Shown piece by piece: positions 14,471 through 25,324 of a stretch of DNA of 64,000 bases; the first letter of the stretch is position 1, and each line of letters begins with the position of its first letter. The notes beneath the pieces are model-generated. The model did no database searches. It had not been told where the DNA came from and saw only the letters and a program-made list of their open reading frames with translations. The position numbers and the translations under genes were made by a program. This DNA is from Ricinus communis. Lineage: Eukaryota > Streptophyta > Magnoliopsida > Malpighiales > Euphorbiaceae. The stretch lies in assembly GCF_019578655.1 (NCBI RefSeq), contig NC_063259.1, positions 4,576,001 to 4,640,000 of the forward strand, in the 5' to 3' direction.

Positions 14471-17400
14471 AGTATGAGAGAACTACCCTATAAAAGGGGT
14501 ATCTTTATTAATATAGGAAAACAACCTCGCAAAAAGAGTACATTTTTTAATATAAAAAAATAACCCCGTAATAGAGATATATTTGTGAGTATGACAAAAA
14601 AATCCCATAATAGGGATATATTTATAAATATTATAATACAATCCCATAAGAGGGATATATTTGTAAGTCGGAGAAATAACCCCATAGAAAGGGTATATTT
14701 GTGAATTTAAGAAAACTACCCTATAAAAGTGGTATATTTATGAATATGAAAAAGGAACGTAAAAGTGGTATATTTATGAATATGAGAAAACAGCCCCATA
14801 AAAAGGATATATTTATGTATATTGTTAAATAGCCTTGTAAAAGTGGTATATTTATGAATGTAAGAAAACAATGGCGTAACAGGGGTATATTTTTTAGTAT
14901 AAGAAGAAAACCCTGTAATATGGGTATATTTATGAATATTTGAAAATAACCCCGTAAGAGGGGTATATTTATGTGTACGAGAAAACAACATCGTAAAATT
15001 GGTATATTTATGAATATGAGAGAACAACACCATAAGAGGGGTACATTTGGGAGTATGAGAAAGCACACTATATTCTTCAATAAGAGAAAACAACCGCATA
15101 AGAATGGTATATTTATAAATATTAGAAAACAACACCATCAAAGAGGGATATTTGTGAGTGTGAGAGAACTATTCTATAAAAGGGGTATGTTTATGAATAT
15201 AAAAAAACCCGCAATCGAGGTTTATTTGTCCGTACAAGAAAGCGTTTCCGTAAAAGGACTACATTTTTTAATATAAGAAAACAACCCCGTAAAAGGAGTA
15301 TATTTATGAGTATGAAAAAACAACCCCGTAAGAGGGATGCATTTGTAAATATTATAATACAATTCCATAAGAGCAATATATTAGTGAGTCGGAGAAAACA
15401 GCCCCATAAAAAGGGTATATTTGTGAGTTTGAGAAAACTATCCCGTAAAAGTAGTATATTTATGAATATGAAAAAGGATCCCCATAGAAAGGGTAATATT
15501 TATGAATATGACAAAACAACCCCTATTGAGGGTTATAATTTTGGGTGAGGAAGAATCCTGTAACAGGGGTATATTTTTTAGTATGAGAAAATAACCTCGT
15601 GAAGTGTTATATTTATCAATATTAGAAAATAACCCCGTAACAGGAGTATAATTATGAGTATGAGAAAACAACCATGTAAAAATAGTATATTTATGAATAT
15701 GAGAAAAGAACCCTATCATAGGGATATATTTTTGAGTATGAGAAAACAACCTTGTAAAGGATTATATTTGTCAATATTAGAAAACAACTCTATAAGAGGA
15801 CTATAATTGTGAGTTTGAGAAAACAACACCGTAAAATAGGTATATTTATGAATATGAGACAGGAACCCCGTAAATGTGGTATATTTATGAATATGAGAAA
15901 ACAACCTTGTAATAGGGTTATAACTATGAGTGTGAGAAAATAATCCCCTAAAAGAGGTATATTTTTTAGTATGAGAAAACAATCCTGTAAAGTGTTATAT
16001 TTGTCAATATTAGAAAACAACGCTTTAAGAGGACTATAATTACGAGTATGAGAAAATGACACTGTAAAAGGGGTATATTTATGAATATGAGAAAATAATC
16101 CCATAGGAGGGATGTATTTGTGAGTGTGAGAAAGCATCCCCATAAAAGGGGTATATTTGTAAGTGTGGGAGAACAACTCTACAAAAAGGGTATATTTTTT
16201 AATATGGAAAAATAGCCCCATAAGAGGGATATACTTGTGAGTGTGAGAGAACAACCCGATAACAAGGTTATATTTGTGAGTGTGAGAAGATAATCTCGTA
16301 AAATTGGTAAATTTACAAATATAAGAAAACAACAACGTAAGAGGGGTATATTTGTGAATATGAAAAAAATCACCGTAAAAGGATTATATCTTTTACTATG
16401 AGAAAACAATCCTATAAGAGGGGTTTATTTGTGAATGTTATAAAACAACCTCATAAAAGGGGTATATCTTTAAATATGAGAAAATAACGCCCTAAGAGGG
16501 GCGTAATTATAAATATTAGAATACAAACCCGTAAGAGGGATGCAATTGTGAGTCGGAGAAAACAACCTCACAGAAAAGGTATATTTCTCAGTGTGAGAAA
16601 ACTACCCCGTAAAGGTGATATATTTATGAATATGAGAATGGAACCCAGTAAAAGTAGTATATTTTTGAATAGGAGAAAATAGCTCGTAAGAGGATAATAA
16701 TTGTGATTGTGAGAAAATAACCTCGTAAGAGGGGTATATTTTTTAGTATGAGAAAACAACCCCGTAAAGAGGTAAATTTATCAATAATTAGAAAAAAATC
16801 ACGTAAGAGCATTACAATTGTGAGTATAGGAAAATACCATCGTGAAAAAAGATATATTTATGAATATGATAAAAAAATCTCATAAGATGGGCATATTTGT
16901 GAGTGAGAAAACATCCCCGTAATAGAGTATATTTGTGAGTGTGAGAAAACAATCCCCATAAGAGGGTTATAATTATGAGTGTGAGAAAATAACCCTGTAG
17001 ACTGGGTATATTTTTTAGTATGAGAAACAACCCTGTAAAGAGTTATATTTATAAATATTAGAAAAAAATTCCGTAAGAGGAGTATAATTGTGAGTATGAG
17101 AATAAAATACTGTAAAATTGGTATATTTATGAACATGAAAAAATAGCCCCGTAAGAGGGTTATAATTATTGAGTGTGAGAAAATAATCCCATAAAAAGGA
17201 TATATATTTTTAGTATAAGGAAACAACCCTGGAAAGAGTTATATTTATCAATATTAGAAAATAACTCCGTAAGAGGACTATAATTATGAGTATGAGAAAA
17301 TAATACCGTAAAAGAGGCATATTTATGTATATGAAAAAATAACCCGTAAGAGGGGTATATATGTTAGTATGAGAAAGCGTCCCTGTAAATGGGGTATATT

Positions 17401-18269
17401 TGTGAGTGAGAGAACAACCCCATAGAAAGAGAATATTTTTTAATATGGAAAAACAACCTCGTAAGAGAGATATACGTGTGAGTGTGAGACAACGACCCCA
17501 TAACAGGGGTATATTTGTGATTGTGAGAAGACAATCCCGTAAAATTGGTAAATTTATGAATATGAGAAAAGAACCCCATAAAAGGAGTATATTTATAAAT
17601 AGGAGAAAACAATCACGTAAGAAGGGTATATTTATGAGTATGAAAAAATAACACCATAAAAGGGGTAAAGTTTTTACTATTAGAAAATAACCCTATAAGA
17701 GGGGTATATTTGTGAGTTTGATTAAACAACCCCGTAAATGGAGTATATTTATGAGCATGAGAAAACAACCCCGTAAGAGGGGTATATTTATTAATATTAG
17801 AAAACAACCCCTTGAGGGGCGTATATTTGTGGATGTGACAAAACAACATCGTAAACATGGTATATTTTCTACTATAAGACAACAACCCTGTAAGATGGGT
17901 ATATTTTTGGGTATGAGAAAAAACCGTAAAAGATGTATATTTCTAATATGAGAAATTAACCTCTTATGAGGGGTATTTATATAAATATTAGAAAACAACC
18001 CCATAATAGGGGTATATTTGTGAGTATGAGAAAATAATCTCATGAAAGTGGTATATTTATGAATATGAGAAATGAATCCCGTACAGGGGGTATATTTATT
18101 ACTATGAGAAAATAACCCTGTAAGAGGGGTATATTTGTTAGTTCGAGAAAATAACTCCATAAAAGGGGTGCATTTGTGAATATGAGAAAACAACCCCATC
18201 AGAGGGGTATATTTGTCAATATTTGATAACAACCCCATAAGAGAATTAGATTTATGAGTATGAGAAAAC

Positions 18270-18274
18270 AACAC
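18270..18274 (+). repeat. TE1 target-site duplication, left copy (AACAC)
   Basis: AACAC directly precedes the TG of the left LTR and is repeated right after the CA of the right LTR at 28531-28535. Five bases is the usual size for Ty3/gypsy integration. Joining the flanks across one copy restores a normal monomer matching the uninterrupted paralogues at 31290 and 43649. Confidence 0.95.
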
Positions 18275-19730
18275 TGATATGCATCATATTATACATATTT
18301 ACATGCCCAATTGTTTACATTTTTGTGCATTTTTATGCTAGAATCACCTGTTTTTTGGTTCTTTTCACGTTTTAGGTCATTATCGAGGAACATTATCAAT
18401 AATCAAGGGAAATACATGCAATTATGGACCATAATCCATCAAATTGAGCAAGGACTAGCATTCCAAGGTTGAGCACTGCCTGGACTCCGGTCGTACTGAA
18501 TCATCAAATAGTTACCCCCCAAGAGTGCCATTTTCGCACAGTTTTCGAAGCCACCACGGCCTGCGGTGGCTCAGCACCGGCTAAAGCACGGCCTGGAAGA
18601 AATCGCGAGTTGCAGAATGCGGAGGTCTAGCACGACCTGGACTTCGCCCGTGCTGATCAGCACGAGCTTGACCACGGCTGTGCTGAAGGAATTATATAGG
18701 CAAAAACGATTTGTTGAATTAGGGTTCGATTTTCTTACTTGATTTCCATTATACAAGCTTAGACCATCTTCTTACAGACTTTAATACTCGACCTTAGAAG
18801 ATCATTTCATCTATTGAAGGAAGGATTAAAATTGTTTTAACATCAAATTGAAGATCAAGACAAGATTTGGGAGCATTTAAGAGGCAAATTAGGGTTTACT
18901 ATTTTGAATTGAGAATTTAGGGTTTCTCATCCAACTTGAAGAAGAAGGGTGTACATGCCTTTAATTTGCTTTTTTGAATCTATTCTTTATTTTGTATTAC
19001 TTATTAGTATGAGTAACTAAATTGTCAAACCCATTTGGGGTTTCTATGTTGTTGGATTGATTTTAATGCTTATAAGATTTTGATTATCAATGCTTGTTTC
19101 TTCTTGCTTTCATTATTAATGAGAAATCACTTTATTCATGAGACGTTGTGAGTTGTGGTATTTAGATTGCTTTATGTAATTGAGAAATTCATTTAGTCAT
19201 TGGAAATTTGAATAGCAAGAACTGGTTAATAATCACTTAGAGATAAGGGTAATTGACTAGCCGGATTAAGAATTAACAAAGCTTAATAGAGGCGGGTTAA
19301 ACCTTAATGCTAATCGAATAATCGACCATTAGGAAGAGATTCCAACTTTAGGTTATTAGGTTTAGGAATTCAGTTATCTCGAGAGGGAGACTGAATTCAG
19401 TTAAGAATTCGTCCACGGGTAACTGCAATTGATAATCAATATAATCTCTATCTTCACTAAAATCCAACTAGCTTAGGTCCCCCAGGGTTTGCTTTTTCTT
19501 TCGAGAGTTTTCCTAAATCCTTTTAGATTATTTGGCACTTAATTAATTGTTTGTTCATATTTAATCATAGTATAATACTTCATCGATTTTGTTTAGGTTA
19601 GATAACATAAGACGCTGCAATATGTCTAGGATCACCCTTTCCCGTGAATACGAGCTTGATACTCACCATTTGTGCTAGTCTGCATCGATAGGTTCACTGC
19701 CTTAGTCTTAGCTACACAAATAGCATATCA
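18275..19730 (+). repeat. TE1 5' LTR
   Basis: 1,456 bp, beginning TGATATGCATCATATT and ending AGCATATCA, matching 27076-28530 over its whole length. The 5' part carries most of the differences; the 3' part from about 18960 is very similar between copies. A GC-rich patch at about 18480-18680 repeats CACGGCC/GTGCTG-type words and is followed by a TATA box. Confidence 0.95.
18693..18699 (+). promoter_or_regulatory. Putative TATA box of the TE1 5' LTR
   Basis: TATATAG followed by GCAAAAACG lies just 3' of the GC-rich patch. The motif is retained in the other LTR at about 27496. Position and conservation suggest the U3 promoter; transcription was not testable. Confidence 0.55.
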
Positions 19731-19736
19731 AGTTTT

Positions 19737-19756
19737 TGGCGCTGTTGCCGGGGAAC
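19737..19756 (+). promoter_or_regulatory. TE1 primer-binding site (tRNA-Asp type)
   Basis: TGGCGCTGTTGCCGGGGAAC begins six bases after the 5' LTR. It matches the complement of the 3' end of plant tRNA-Asp, the primer used by Athila elements, with one visible change (GCT instead of GCC). It is the start site for minus-strand DNA synthesis. Confidence 0.85.
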
Positions 19757-19888
19757 TTTTTGTGTGAATTTGTGTTTTTGTTAATTTAGCCATATTTATT
19801 TTTTCATCTTTATTTTGCTTTATTTTTTTCTTTTATTGTTTTAACTACTTTTGTTCTTTGGTTGCTACATTCCATTCTTAGGTAGTTT
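19757..19888 (+). other. TE1 5' leader
   Basis: T-rich stretch between the primer-binding site and the gag start. It holds no ORF or motif I recognise. It is short for an Athila leader. Confidence 0.6.
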
Positions 19889-21039
19889 ATGACCAAGAGC
19901 TCTAGCTCTATTTTATAGAGCCTCTATTTGATCTAGAACTATCCCTCAGACTTTTAAGGAAGTGTTTGCAATCAGAAAAGGAGGAGATTGAGGTTGAGGT
20001 ACCTGTTGATAAACCAGAAGGGATGGAGAATCACAATGGAAATGTCACAGCGGAAGCCAACAGAACGATGTATGAATTTGCTAGACCATCATTCGATGGG
20101 ACACAAACAAGTATACTCAGACTGGCGGTGGCAGCTAACAACTTTGAAATAAAGCCAAATGTGATCCAAATGGTACAGCAAAGTGTACAGTTTGGAGGGC
20201 TGCCAAGCGAGGATCCCAATGCCCATATAGCCAACTTTTTGGAGATATGTGACACGTTTAAGATAAATGGAACTACCGATGATGCCATCCGGCTGAGATT
20301 ATTTCCATTTTCTTTAAGGGATAGAGCAAAGAGATGGCTGCAGTCCCTTCCACCGAACACTATTACAACTTGGAAATCCTTAGCTGAAAAATTTCTTTAC
20401 AAGTACTTTCCTCCAGCTAAAACTGCTAAATTGAGAAATGACATTTCTTCTTTTCTGCAGATGGACGACGAGAGCATGTACGATGCCTGGGAGAGGTACA
20501 AGGACTTGCTGAGATGCTATCCACACCGCGGTCTACCAATATGGATATAGGTTCAGACCTTTTACAGTGGTTTGAACCTTGCTACTAGGCAAATGGTGGA
20601 CGCTGCAGCAGGTGGAGCTTTGAACAACAAGATGCCGGAGCAGCTGCAAAACCTGATAGAGGAGATGGCCATGAACAATTACCAATGGCAATCCTCTAGA
20701 AGTCGACCGGTCAAAAAGGGAATGATCAACCAGTTAGACTCCACAATAGCCTTGGCAGCTCAAGTGGAGCTTCTAACCAAGAAATTAGACCAGCTTCAGA
20801 TGCCGGTTCAAGCAGCCCAAATAAGTTGCGAGTTTTGCGGTGGCCCACACTATGGTGCAAACTATAATGCGGGAGGTATGTTTGCTAGTCCCTCTACTTC
20901 ATCTATTGTTTTTACTGACCATGAACAGGTTAATTACATGCAGAATGCACCCGGACAGCAGAATAACCCTTATAACAGCACATACAATCCTGGGTGGAGA
21001 AATCACCCCAATTTTAGTTGGCGCAATAATAATGCCTAG
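19889..21039 (+). pseudogene. TE1 gag (N-terminal and nucleocapsid part), broken
   Basis: Encodes the retrotransposon Gag that forms virus-like particles. The likely start is the ATG at 19889, followed by a serine-rich MTKSSSSI beginning. A frameshift at about 19900-19910 moves the reading into the frame used from there to 21039. The Gag core (Retrotrans_gag family) is clear at about 20200-20545, with motifs FGGLPSEDPNAHI, FPFSLRDRAKRWL and EKFLYKYFPP. A TAG at 20548-20550 interrupts it and the same frame resumes to a second TAG at 21037. The CCHC zinc knuckle starts with CEFCGGPH at 20827, but the last cysteine is a tyrosine (20863-20865), so RNA binding would be impaired. A further frameshift between 21040 and 21100 separates this from the protease part. 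Family assignment is firm; function is lost. Confidence 0.9.
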
Positions 21040-21128
21040 GGTCCACCAAAGCCAGAGATCGCATCAAGCCACCACGAAGCAGAACTGGACCATCAAAGCT
21101 TCCTCCACCAGCCGAGAAGAAATCTAAC

Positions 21129-22502
21129 TTGGAGGAGCTGATGATGAAGCTTGTCACGTCGAGTGAGACAAGGTTCCAGCAGACCGACAGTGCTCTTAGA
21201 AATCAGCAAGCATCCATTCAGAACTTGGAAAATCAGATTGGGCAGATTTCTAAGATGTTGTCTAAAAGGCAACAAGGAGCGCTCCCCAGCACCACTGAGG
21301 CTAACCCGAGGGAGCTCGTGAACACCATCACTTTGCGTTCAGGTAAGTTAGTTTTAGCTCCTTCTAAGCCTATTTTTGATGATTCCACTATCGATGTGCA
21401 GATCGAGGCTAGTAGCAGGGTTAAGGAACCTGAAAGGCAAAAGGTGAAACCAATCCCAGCCAGGGAGTATCAACCCAAGGTTCCTTATCCTACTAGACTG
21501 AAGCAACTAGAAGCACAAGAGCAGTTCAGTAAGCTTTTGGATATTTTTAGACAACTGCATATTAACTTGCCTTTTGTTAATGTATTGAAGCAAATGCTGA
21601 AGTATGCCAAATTCTTAAAGGACATACTTAGCAACAAAAGTAAGCTGGAGGAGGTAGCATATGTTAAGCTCAATGAAGAGTGCCCAACAGTGTTTCAGAG
21701 CAAGTTACCAGAGAAACGTCACGACCCAGGGAGTTTTACTATTCCTTGCACTTTAGGTAACTTGTGTGTTGATGCTGCATTAACTGATTTAGGCGCTAGC
21801 ATAAATGTAATGCCCACGAGTATGTTCAATAAGCTAGGTTTAGGGGAAGCAAAACCCACTAGGATGTGCATTCAATTAGCTGATCACTCTGTTAAGCTTC
21901 CTAGGGGAATTATAGAGAATGTGCTACTCAAGGTAGATAAATTCATATTTTCTATGGACTTTGTGGTTATGGATATGGATAATGAGCATGGTGTGCCTTT
22001 GATTTTAGGGAGACCTTTCCTTGCCACGGCTAGAGCTAAAATAGACGTATTTGAGGGAAAACTAGAGCTTAATATAGGGGATGACTATGTTACTCTCAGT
22101 TTACTCCCATTTGATAGTTCTCCCACCGACCATGTTCATGCCATTTGTGCTATTGACGGGATTGGTTTTGCATGTGATAAGCCACCACAGGATATACTAA
22201 TTGATGATGCTCTACATGCTCCTTTGCCTTTTTATGTGTGTCACTCTTTTCAAGAAAACAACTTGTATCGATTTGAGACTTCATGCTATGATACACCCGA
22301 GAAGGGTAGTTGCAAGTTTGCTTATGACAGGTCACCTCGACAGGATTTGGAGTGGATGATTGGGCATCCCAACTCAGTATGGAGAGCACCTCCTTGGCCA
22401 TCTGCTGCACACATTGGACCACCTCCTTGCGGTTATATGCCTCAAGCCCCAGCTTACAATGCACCCACACAGTGCAGGGATGCTGCTGCAGAGTCTAGCT
22501 AA
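21129..22502 (+). pseudogene. TE1 Gag-linker and aspartic protease fragment
   Basis: Open frame of 457 residues. The same frame is open slightly upstream (from about 21036), so 21129 is only its first ATG, and the original protein was continuous with Gag. Residues 1-70 contain a coiled-coil-like segment (RNQQASIQNLENQIGQISKM) and the conserved TITLRSGK motif. The retropepsin domain lies at about 205-315, with DLGASINVMP at D220 and LILGRPFLATARAKIDV near 291. DLGA replaces the more usual DTGA or DSGA but is normal for this plant group. After the protease the frame runs through about 140 residues with no reverse transcriptase motif and ends at TAA 22500-22502. Either the polymerase was deleted or the element belongs to a gag-protease-only family. 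Confidence 0.88.
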
Positions 22503-23193
22503 GTGACTCGACCAAAAAGAAGCACTTTTTGGGAGGCACCCCAAAATTTTAATTTTACATTTTTATTAACGTTTTTATTTTATCAGTCATTTGCATGCTT
22601 GATGGTAGTTAGAACACTTACTTAATAATCAAACATAGTTGTATGAATCTAGGGTTTGACTAATTTAAGTCAGATTTTTGGTAACTAGTGAAGACGAACT
22701 TCCACGTTTGATTTAGTTTACGTGATTTACAGCCTAAATATGTGCGTATATGTGTAAAATGCAGGTAGGGAGTTCGTCGACTCGAGATGTCGAAGGAAAG
22801 CCTGGACTTAACCCGTTCACAGCGGTTTCCATAAGCATCACGTCTTTGTGACACGACCATCTTGATGACGGCAGCGGTCAAGCCGTTATGAGGGTGCACA
22901 TGTAGAATTTAGGAATTCAGCCGTCCACCACGGCTTTCGAGGCCACCACAGGCTGTATAACTAGGCCGTGCCGGTCACCACGCCCGTGCCCGAGCCCGTG
23001 ATGGAGATGCACGTAAAGCACAAGGTAAATTCAGCCGTCACCACAGCTTCCGAAGGCACCCCTGGCAGCAACACTAGGCCGTGCTGACTAGCATGGCCGT
23101 GCCTTCACCCGTGACGGATGGGTGCCATAATGAAGCTTTAGGGTTCAGCACGGTCATCACGTCCTTACCCTCGCCCGTGCTGACCCCCGTGAC
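22503..23193 (+). other. TE1 intergenic stretch with GC-rich CACGGCC-type motif cluster
   Basis: Begins with a stem-like GGGAGGCACCCC motif at about 22530, of a kind usually found just after pol in Athila-type elements. From about 22770 to 23190 it becomes GC-rich and repeats short words such as CCACCACGGC, CACGGCCGTG and CCCGTGCTGA, echoing the patch in the LTR at 18480-18680. No ORF is supported here. Confidence 0.6.
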
Positions 23194-23200
23194 TATAAAA
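23194..23200 (+). promoter_or_regulatory. Putative internal TATA box upstream of the TE1 3' ORF
   Basis: TATAAAA followed 25-60 bases later by a CT-rich stretch (CCTACCTTTCCCTCTCTAAG) that would suit a plant transcription start. It sits directly after the GC-rich cluster, as the LTR TATA box does. This suggests an internal promoter for the 3' ORF; it is inference from motif and spacing. Confidence 0.45.
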
Positions 23201-23300
23201 GGAGGCCTTTTTAAAATTTTCCTACCTTTCCCTCTCTAAGCCCCAAGGTGATGTTTTCTTCCTTGTCTTTGATTTTTCTTACCTGTCTCAACAACTTCAA

Positions 23301-23750
23301 GTAAGTCTCTTCGCCCTTTGCTTTTATTTGATTAAATTTGATTTTTCTTTTATGCATTTATTTTATTTAGGACATTTTGATATGCTTTGGTAGTTTTACT
23401 TTGTTACACTGCTTCAATTTTACCTCGATTAGATTTAATTAATACTAGTTGCTATGTTTGATGTGAATTCGACTATGAAATGATAAGTGTGGGGTTTGGC
23501 AGTAATAAAGTTTATTTATGGTATCTTATTATGAACAATTTTTAGCATAAATTTGCTTTATTTAGTGTACGATAAAGTAGGCTGGAATGTAATTGTGAAT
23601 TAGTTTTATGCAGGAGATTGAGGCTTTAGTCTTTTTGTTAAGTCTAAAGTTTTTTGTTAGTCAAATTATAGCCGTTATGCTATTTTATTTTCGGTATAAT
23701 TTCTGATTAACTTGATTTCTTGTTCGAATACTAATGATTCATTGCATTAG
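23301..23750 (+). other. Putative leader intron of the TE1 3' ORF
   Basis: A near-consensus donor (CAA then GTAAGT, GT at 23301) and an acceptor ending ATTGCATTAG at 23750 enclose a 450-bp T-rich segment with CTAAT-like branch-site words near 23730. The ATG of the 3' ORF follows five bases after the acceptor. Removing it would join a short leader downstream of the TATA box to the ORF. Predicted from splice-site sequence only. Confidence 0.4.
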
Positions 23751-23755
23751 GTAAT

Positions 23756-25324
23756 ATGAGGGACCGCGATCAATCACGTAGAAAGCAACCGCAACGCGCC
23801 GCTACCAGCAAGCGCCCGCGTGGCAAAGGAGCATCGTCCTCCACTTCACCTTCATCAGCACCAGCACTAGCACCTCCACCGCAATAGCAACTAGTCTGCG
23901 TACGAAGAGCACCAGCTGTGAATCCACCCGCACCTGATCGTCATCCATTATGGGCATTTTCAAATGTAGATAATGAGAGTCGGTTCCAAGTCATGAGATG
24001 GAAGCAAGTGATGGTTGGACATTGCATCGACTTCGTATCCCTGGAAAGAGTGGGATTAGCTCAGGATGTGCGTGCTCTGTTCGAAACTTTGCTATAGGCA
24101 CGATTCTTCGACATTATTGAGCCAACCTATCACAAGCTTACGATTGAATTCCTCAGCACCTTCTTTATGCAGCAACAGATCACAAACTGGCATAAGCCTG
24201 ATGCAGTTTACTTTAGACTTGGGGGAAGGGAGTTCTCAATGTCAGTTCCACAATTCGGTATGCATTTGGGATTATGGACTGAGCAGGAGACCTCGGGTGA
24301 GGAGTATCAGGGATGTCTCTACATCAACCCAATCTCGTACGACACCATGTGGGATTCATTGGTACTCAGGCCAAAATCGTACTACCCCAGCAAGTCTAAG
24401 GCATCTAGCCTTCTGGATCATCTCCGCTATCTCCATACTTTATTAGCTTACACGATTACAGGCATGGGAGATAGTTTTGGAGCAGTAACAAAGACCAATG
24501 TCTTCATCCTCTGAGCTATGCAAGATCGCAAGAAGCTTGACTTGGGATATTTGTTGTCTCGACAAATCCGTTCATTTATAGTAGACGCCAAGAAGAAGAT
24601 GCACTGTTGTTTTGGCCCGCATGTAACTAGGTTAGCCAAGAGACTGGATGTATTGGACAACTGTCTGTCAGAGCTTTCATAGATTGGTGACATGACACCA
24701 CTAGGAATCAGATAGATGATCAACATGCAGATGATCACGGCTACTCAACACCCACATGGCATAGAGTACAGGCTCGTAAATGCAATAGTCAAGGAGGCTA
24801 GAGAGTCAGTAGCTAGAGGAGCCCAAGACCCGACGGCTGGGATTCCAGATGTTAGGATTCCTAATCCAGCCAGAGTGTTTATTCCTACATCTGAAGCCTC
24901 ATGTTCTTATTCTGTAGGAACTTCGAGTGCTCGGATTAGTGCTTTGGCTGAACAATTAGATCGAGTCTGTGATTTACAGTAGCAGCACTATACTGAGTTT
25001 GCGTAGTAGAGAAAGGAGTTTAGGCCATTTTAAGAGGAGACTAGGGCATAATTTCGAGGTCTAAATGATATGCTCTAGCAGCTTATGCATGGGTTGGAGA
25101 GGCAGGCCACCCAGACAGACCTAATGACGGAGCAGATTAAAAAGATGGTGGAGACCGGAGCACAAAATCAGCGATTCATCGATGATATGGAGCTTGATCT
25201 AGCAGGATGCTTCACGGACCCTGTGCCACTACCACCGCCCCCTCCTTTAGCGACTTCCCTTACTTATCATCCTCTAGCAAATCCAGCCAGTGAGGATGCG
25301 CCTTCAGTAGACTACCAGCAGTGA
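23756..25324 (+). pseudogene. TE1 3' ORF, Athila ORF-1 / plant transposon protein-like, 11 premature stops
   Basis: A single frame of 523 codons starts at ATG 23756 and ends at TGA 25322-25324, with no frameshift. It begins with a basic, serine/proline-rich stretch (RRKQPQRAATSKRPRGKG), then a globular region of about 270 residues (FQVMRWKQVMVGHCI, PTYHKLTIEFLSTFF, YFRLGGREFSMSVPQFGMHL). It ends with a glutamine-rich, probably coiled-coil stretch and a proline-rich tail. The globular part resembles what I know of the ATHILA ORF-1 and related plant transposon protein families; the molecular role is unknown. In-frame stops: TAG at 23885, 24095, 24680, 24713, 24980, 25004, 25007 and 25076; TAA at 25031 and 25049; TGA at 24512. 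It occupies the env position, but I see no signal peptide or membrane anchor. Confidence 0.75.

Larger units (their letters stand above)
1005..18274 (+). repeat. 39-bp satellite array, segment 2
   Basis: Continuous tandem array of the 39-bp monomer, all in one orientation, ending exactly at the TE1 insertion. It contains truncated units, for example near 1970, 4965 and 5405-5430, which look like crossover or deletion scars. Monomer variants are not random. The same ordered series of variants recurs locally (315-bp and 232-bp duplications, a 1.1-kb repeat) and again in the 32-43 kb part of the window. No promoter, RNA gene or believable coding region was seen. Confidence 0.95.

Noticed and set aside
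1..18274. CRISPR-like array of short direct repeats
   Set aside because: Units are directly adjacent with no unique spacers, no associated genes, and flanking plant retrotransposons.
20031..20360. Antisense ORF across TE1 gag, and antisense ORFs at 22150-22470 and 24448-24738
   Set aside because: Shadows of the retrotransposon coding regions on the other strand.
21786..21797. Treating the DLGA protease motif of TE1 and TE2 as an inactivating mutation
   Set aside because: The same motif is present in both unrelated elements and is usual for proteases of this plant lineage.
23756..25324. Calling the TE1 3' ORF a viral-type envelope gene
   Set aside because: Its position fits, but I see no signal peptide, membrane anchor or cleavage site. 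The globular part fits plant transposon ORF-1-like proteins better.
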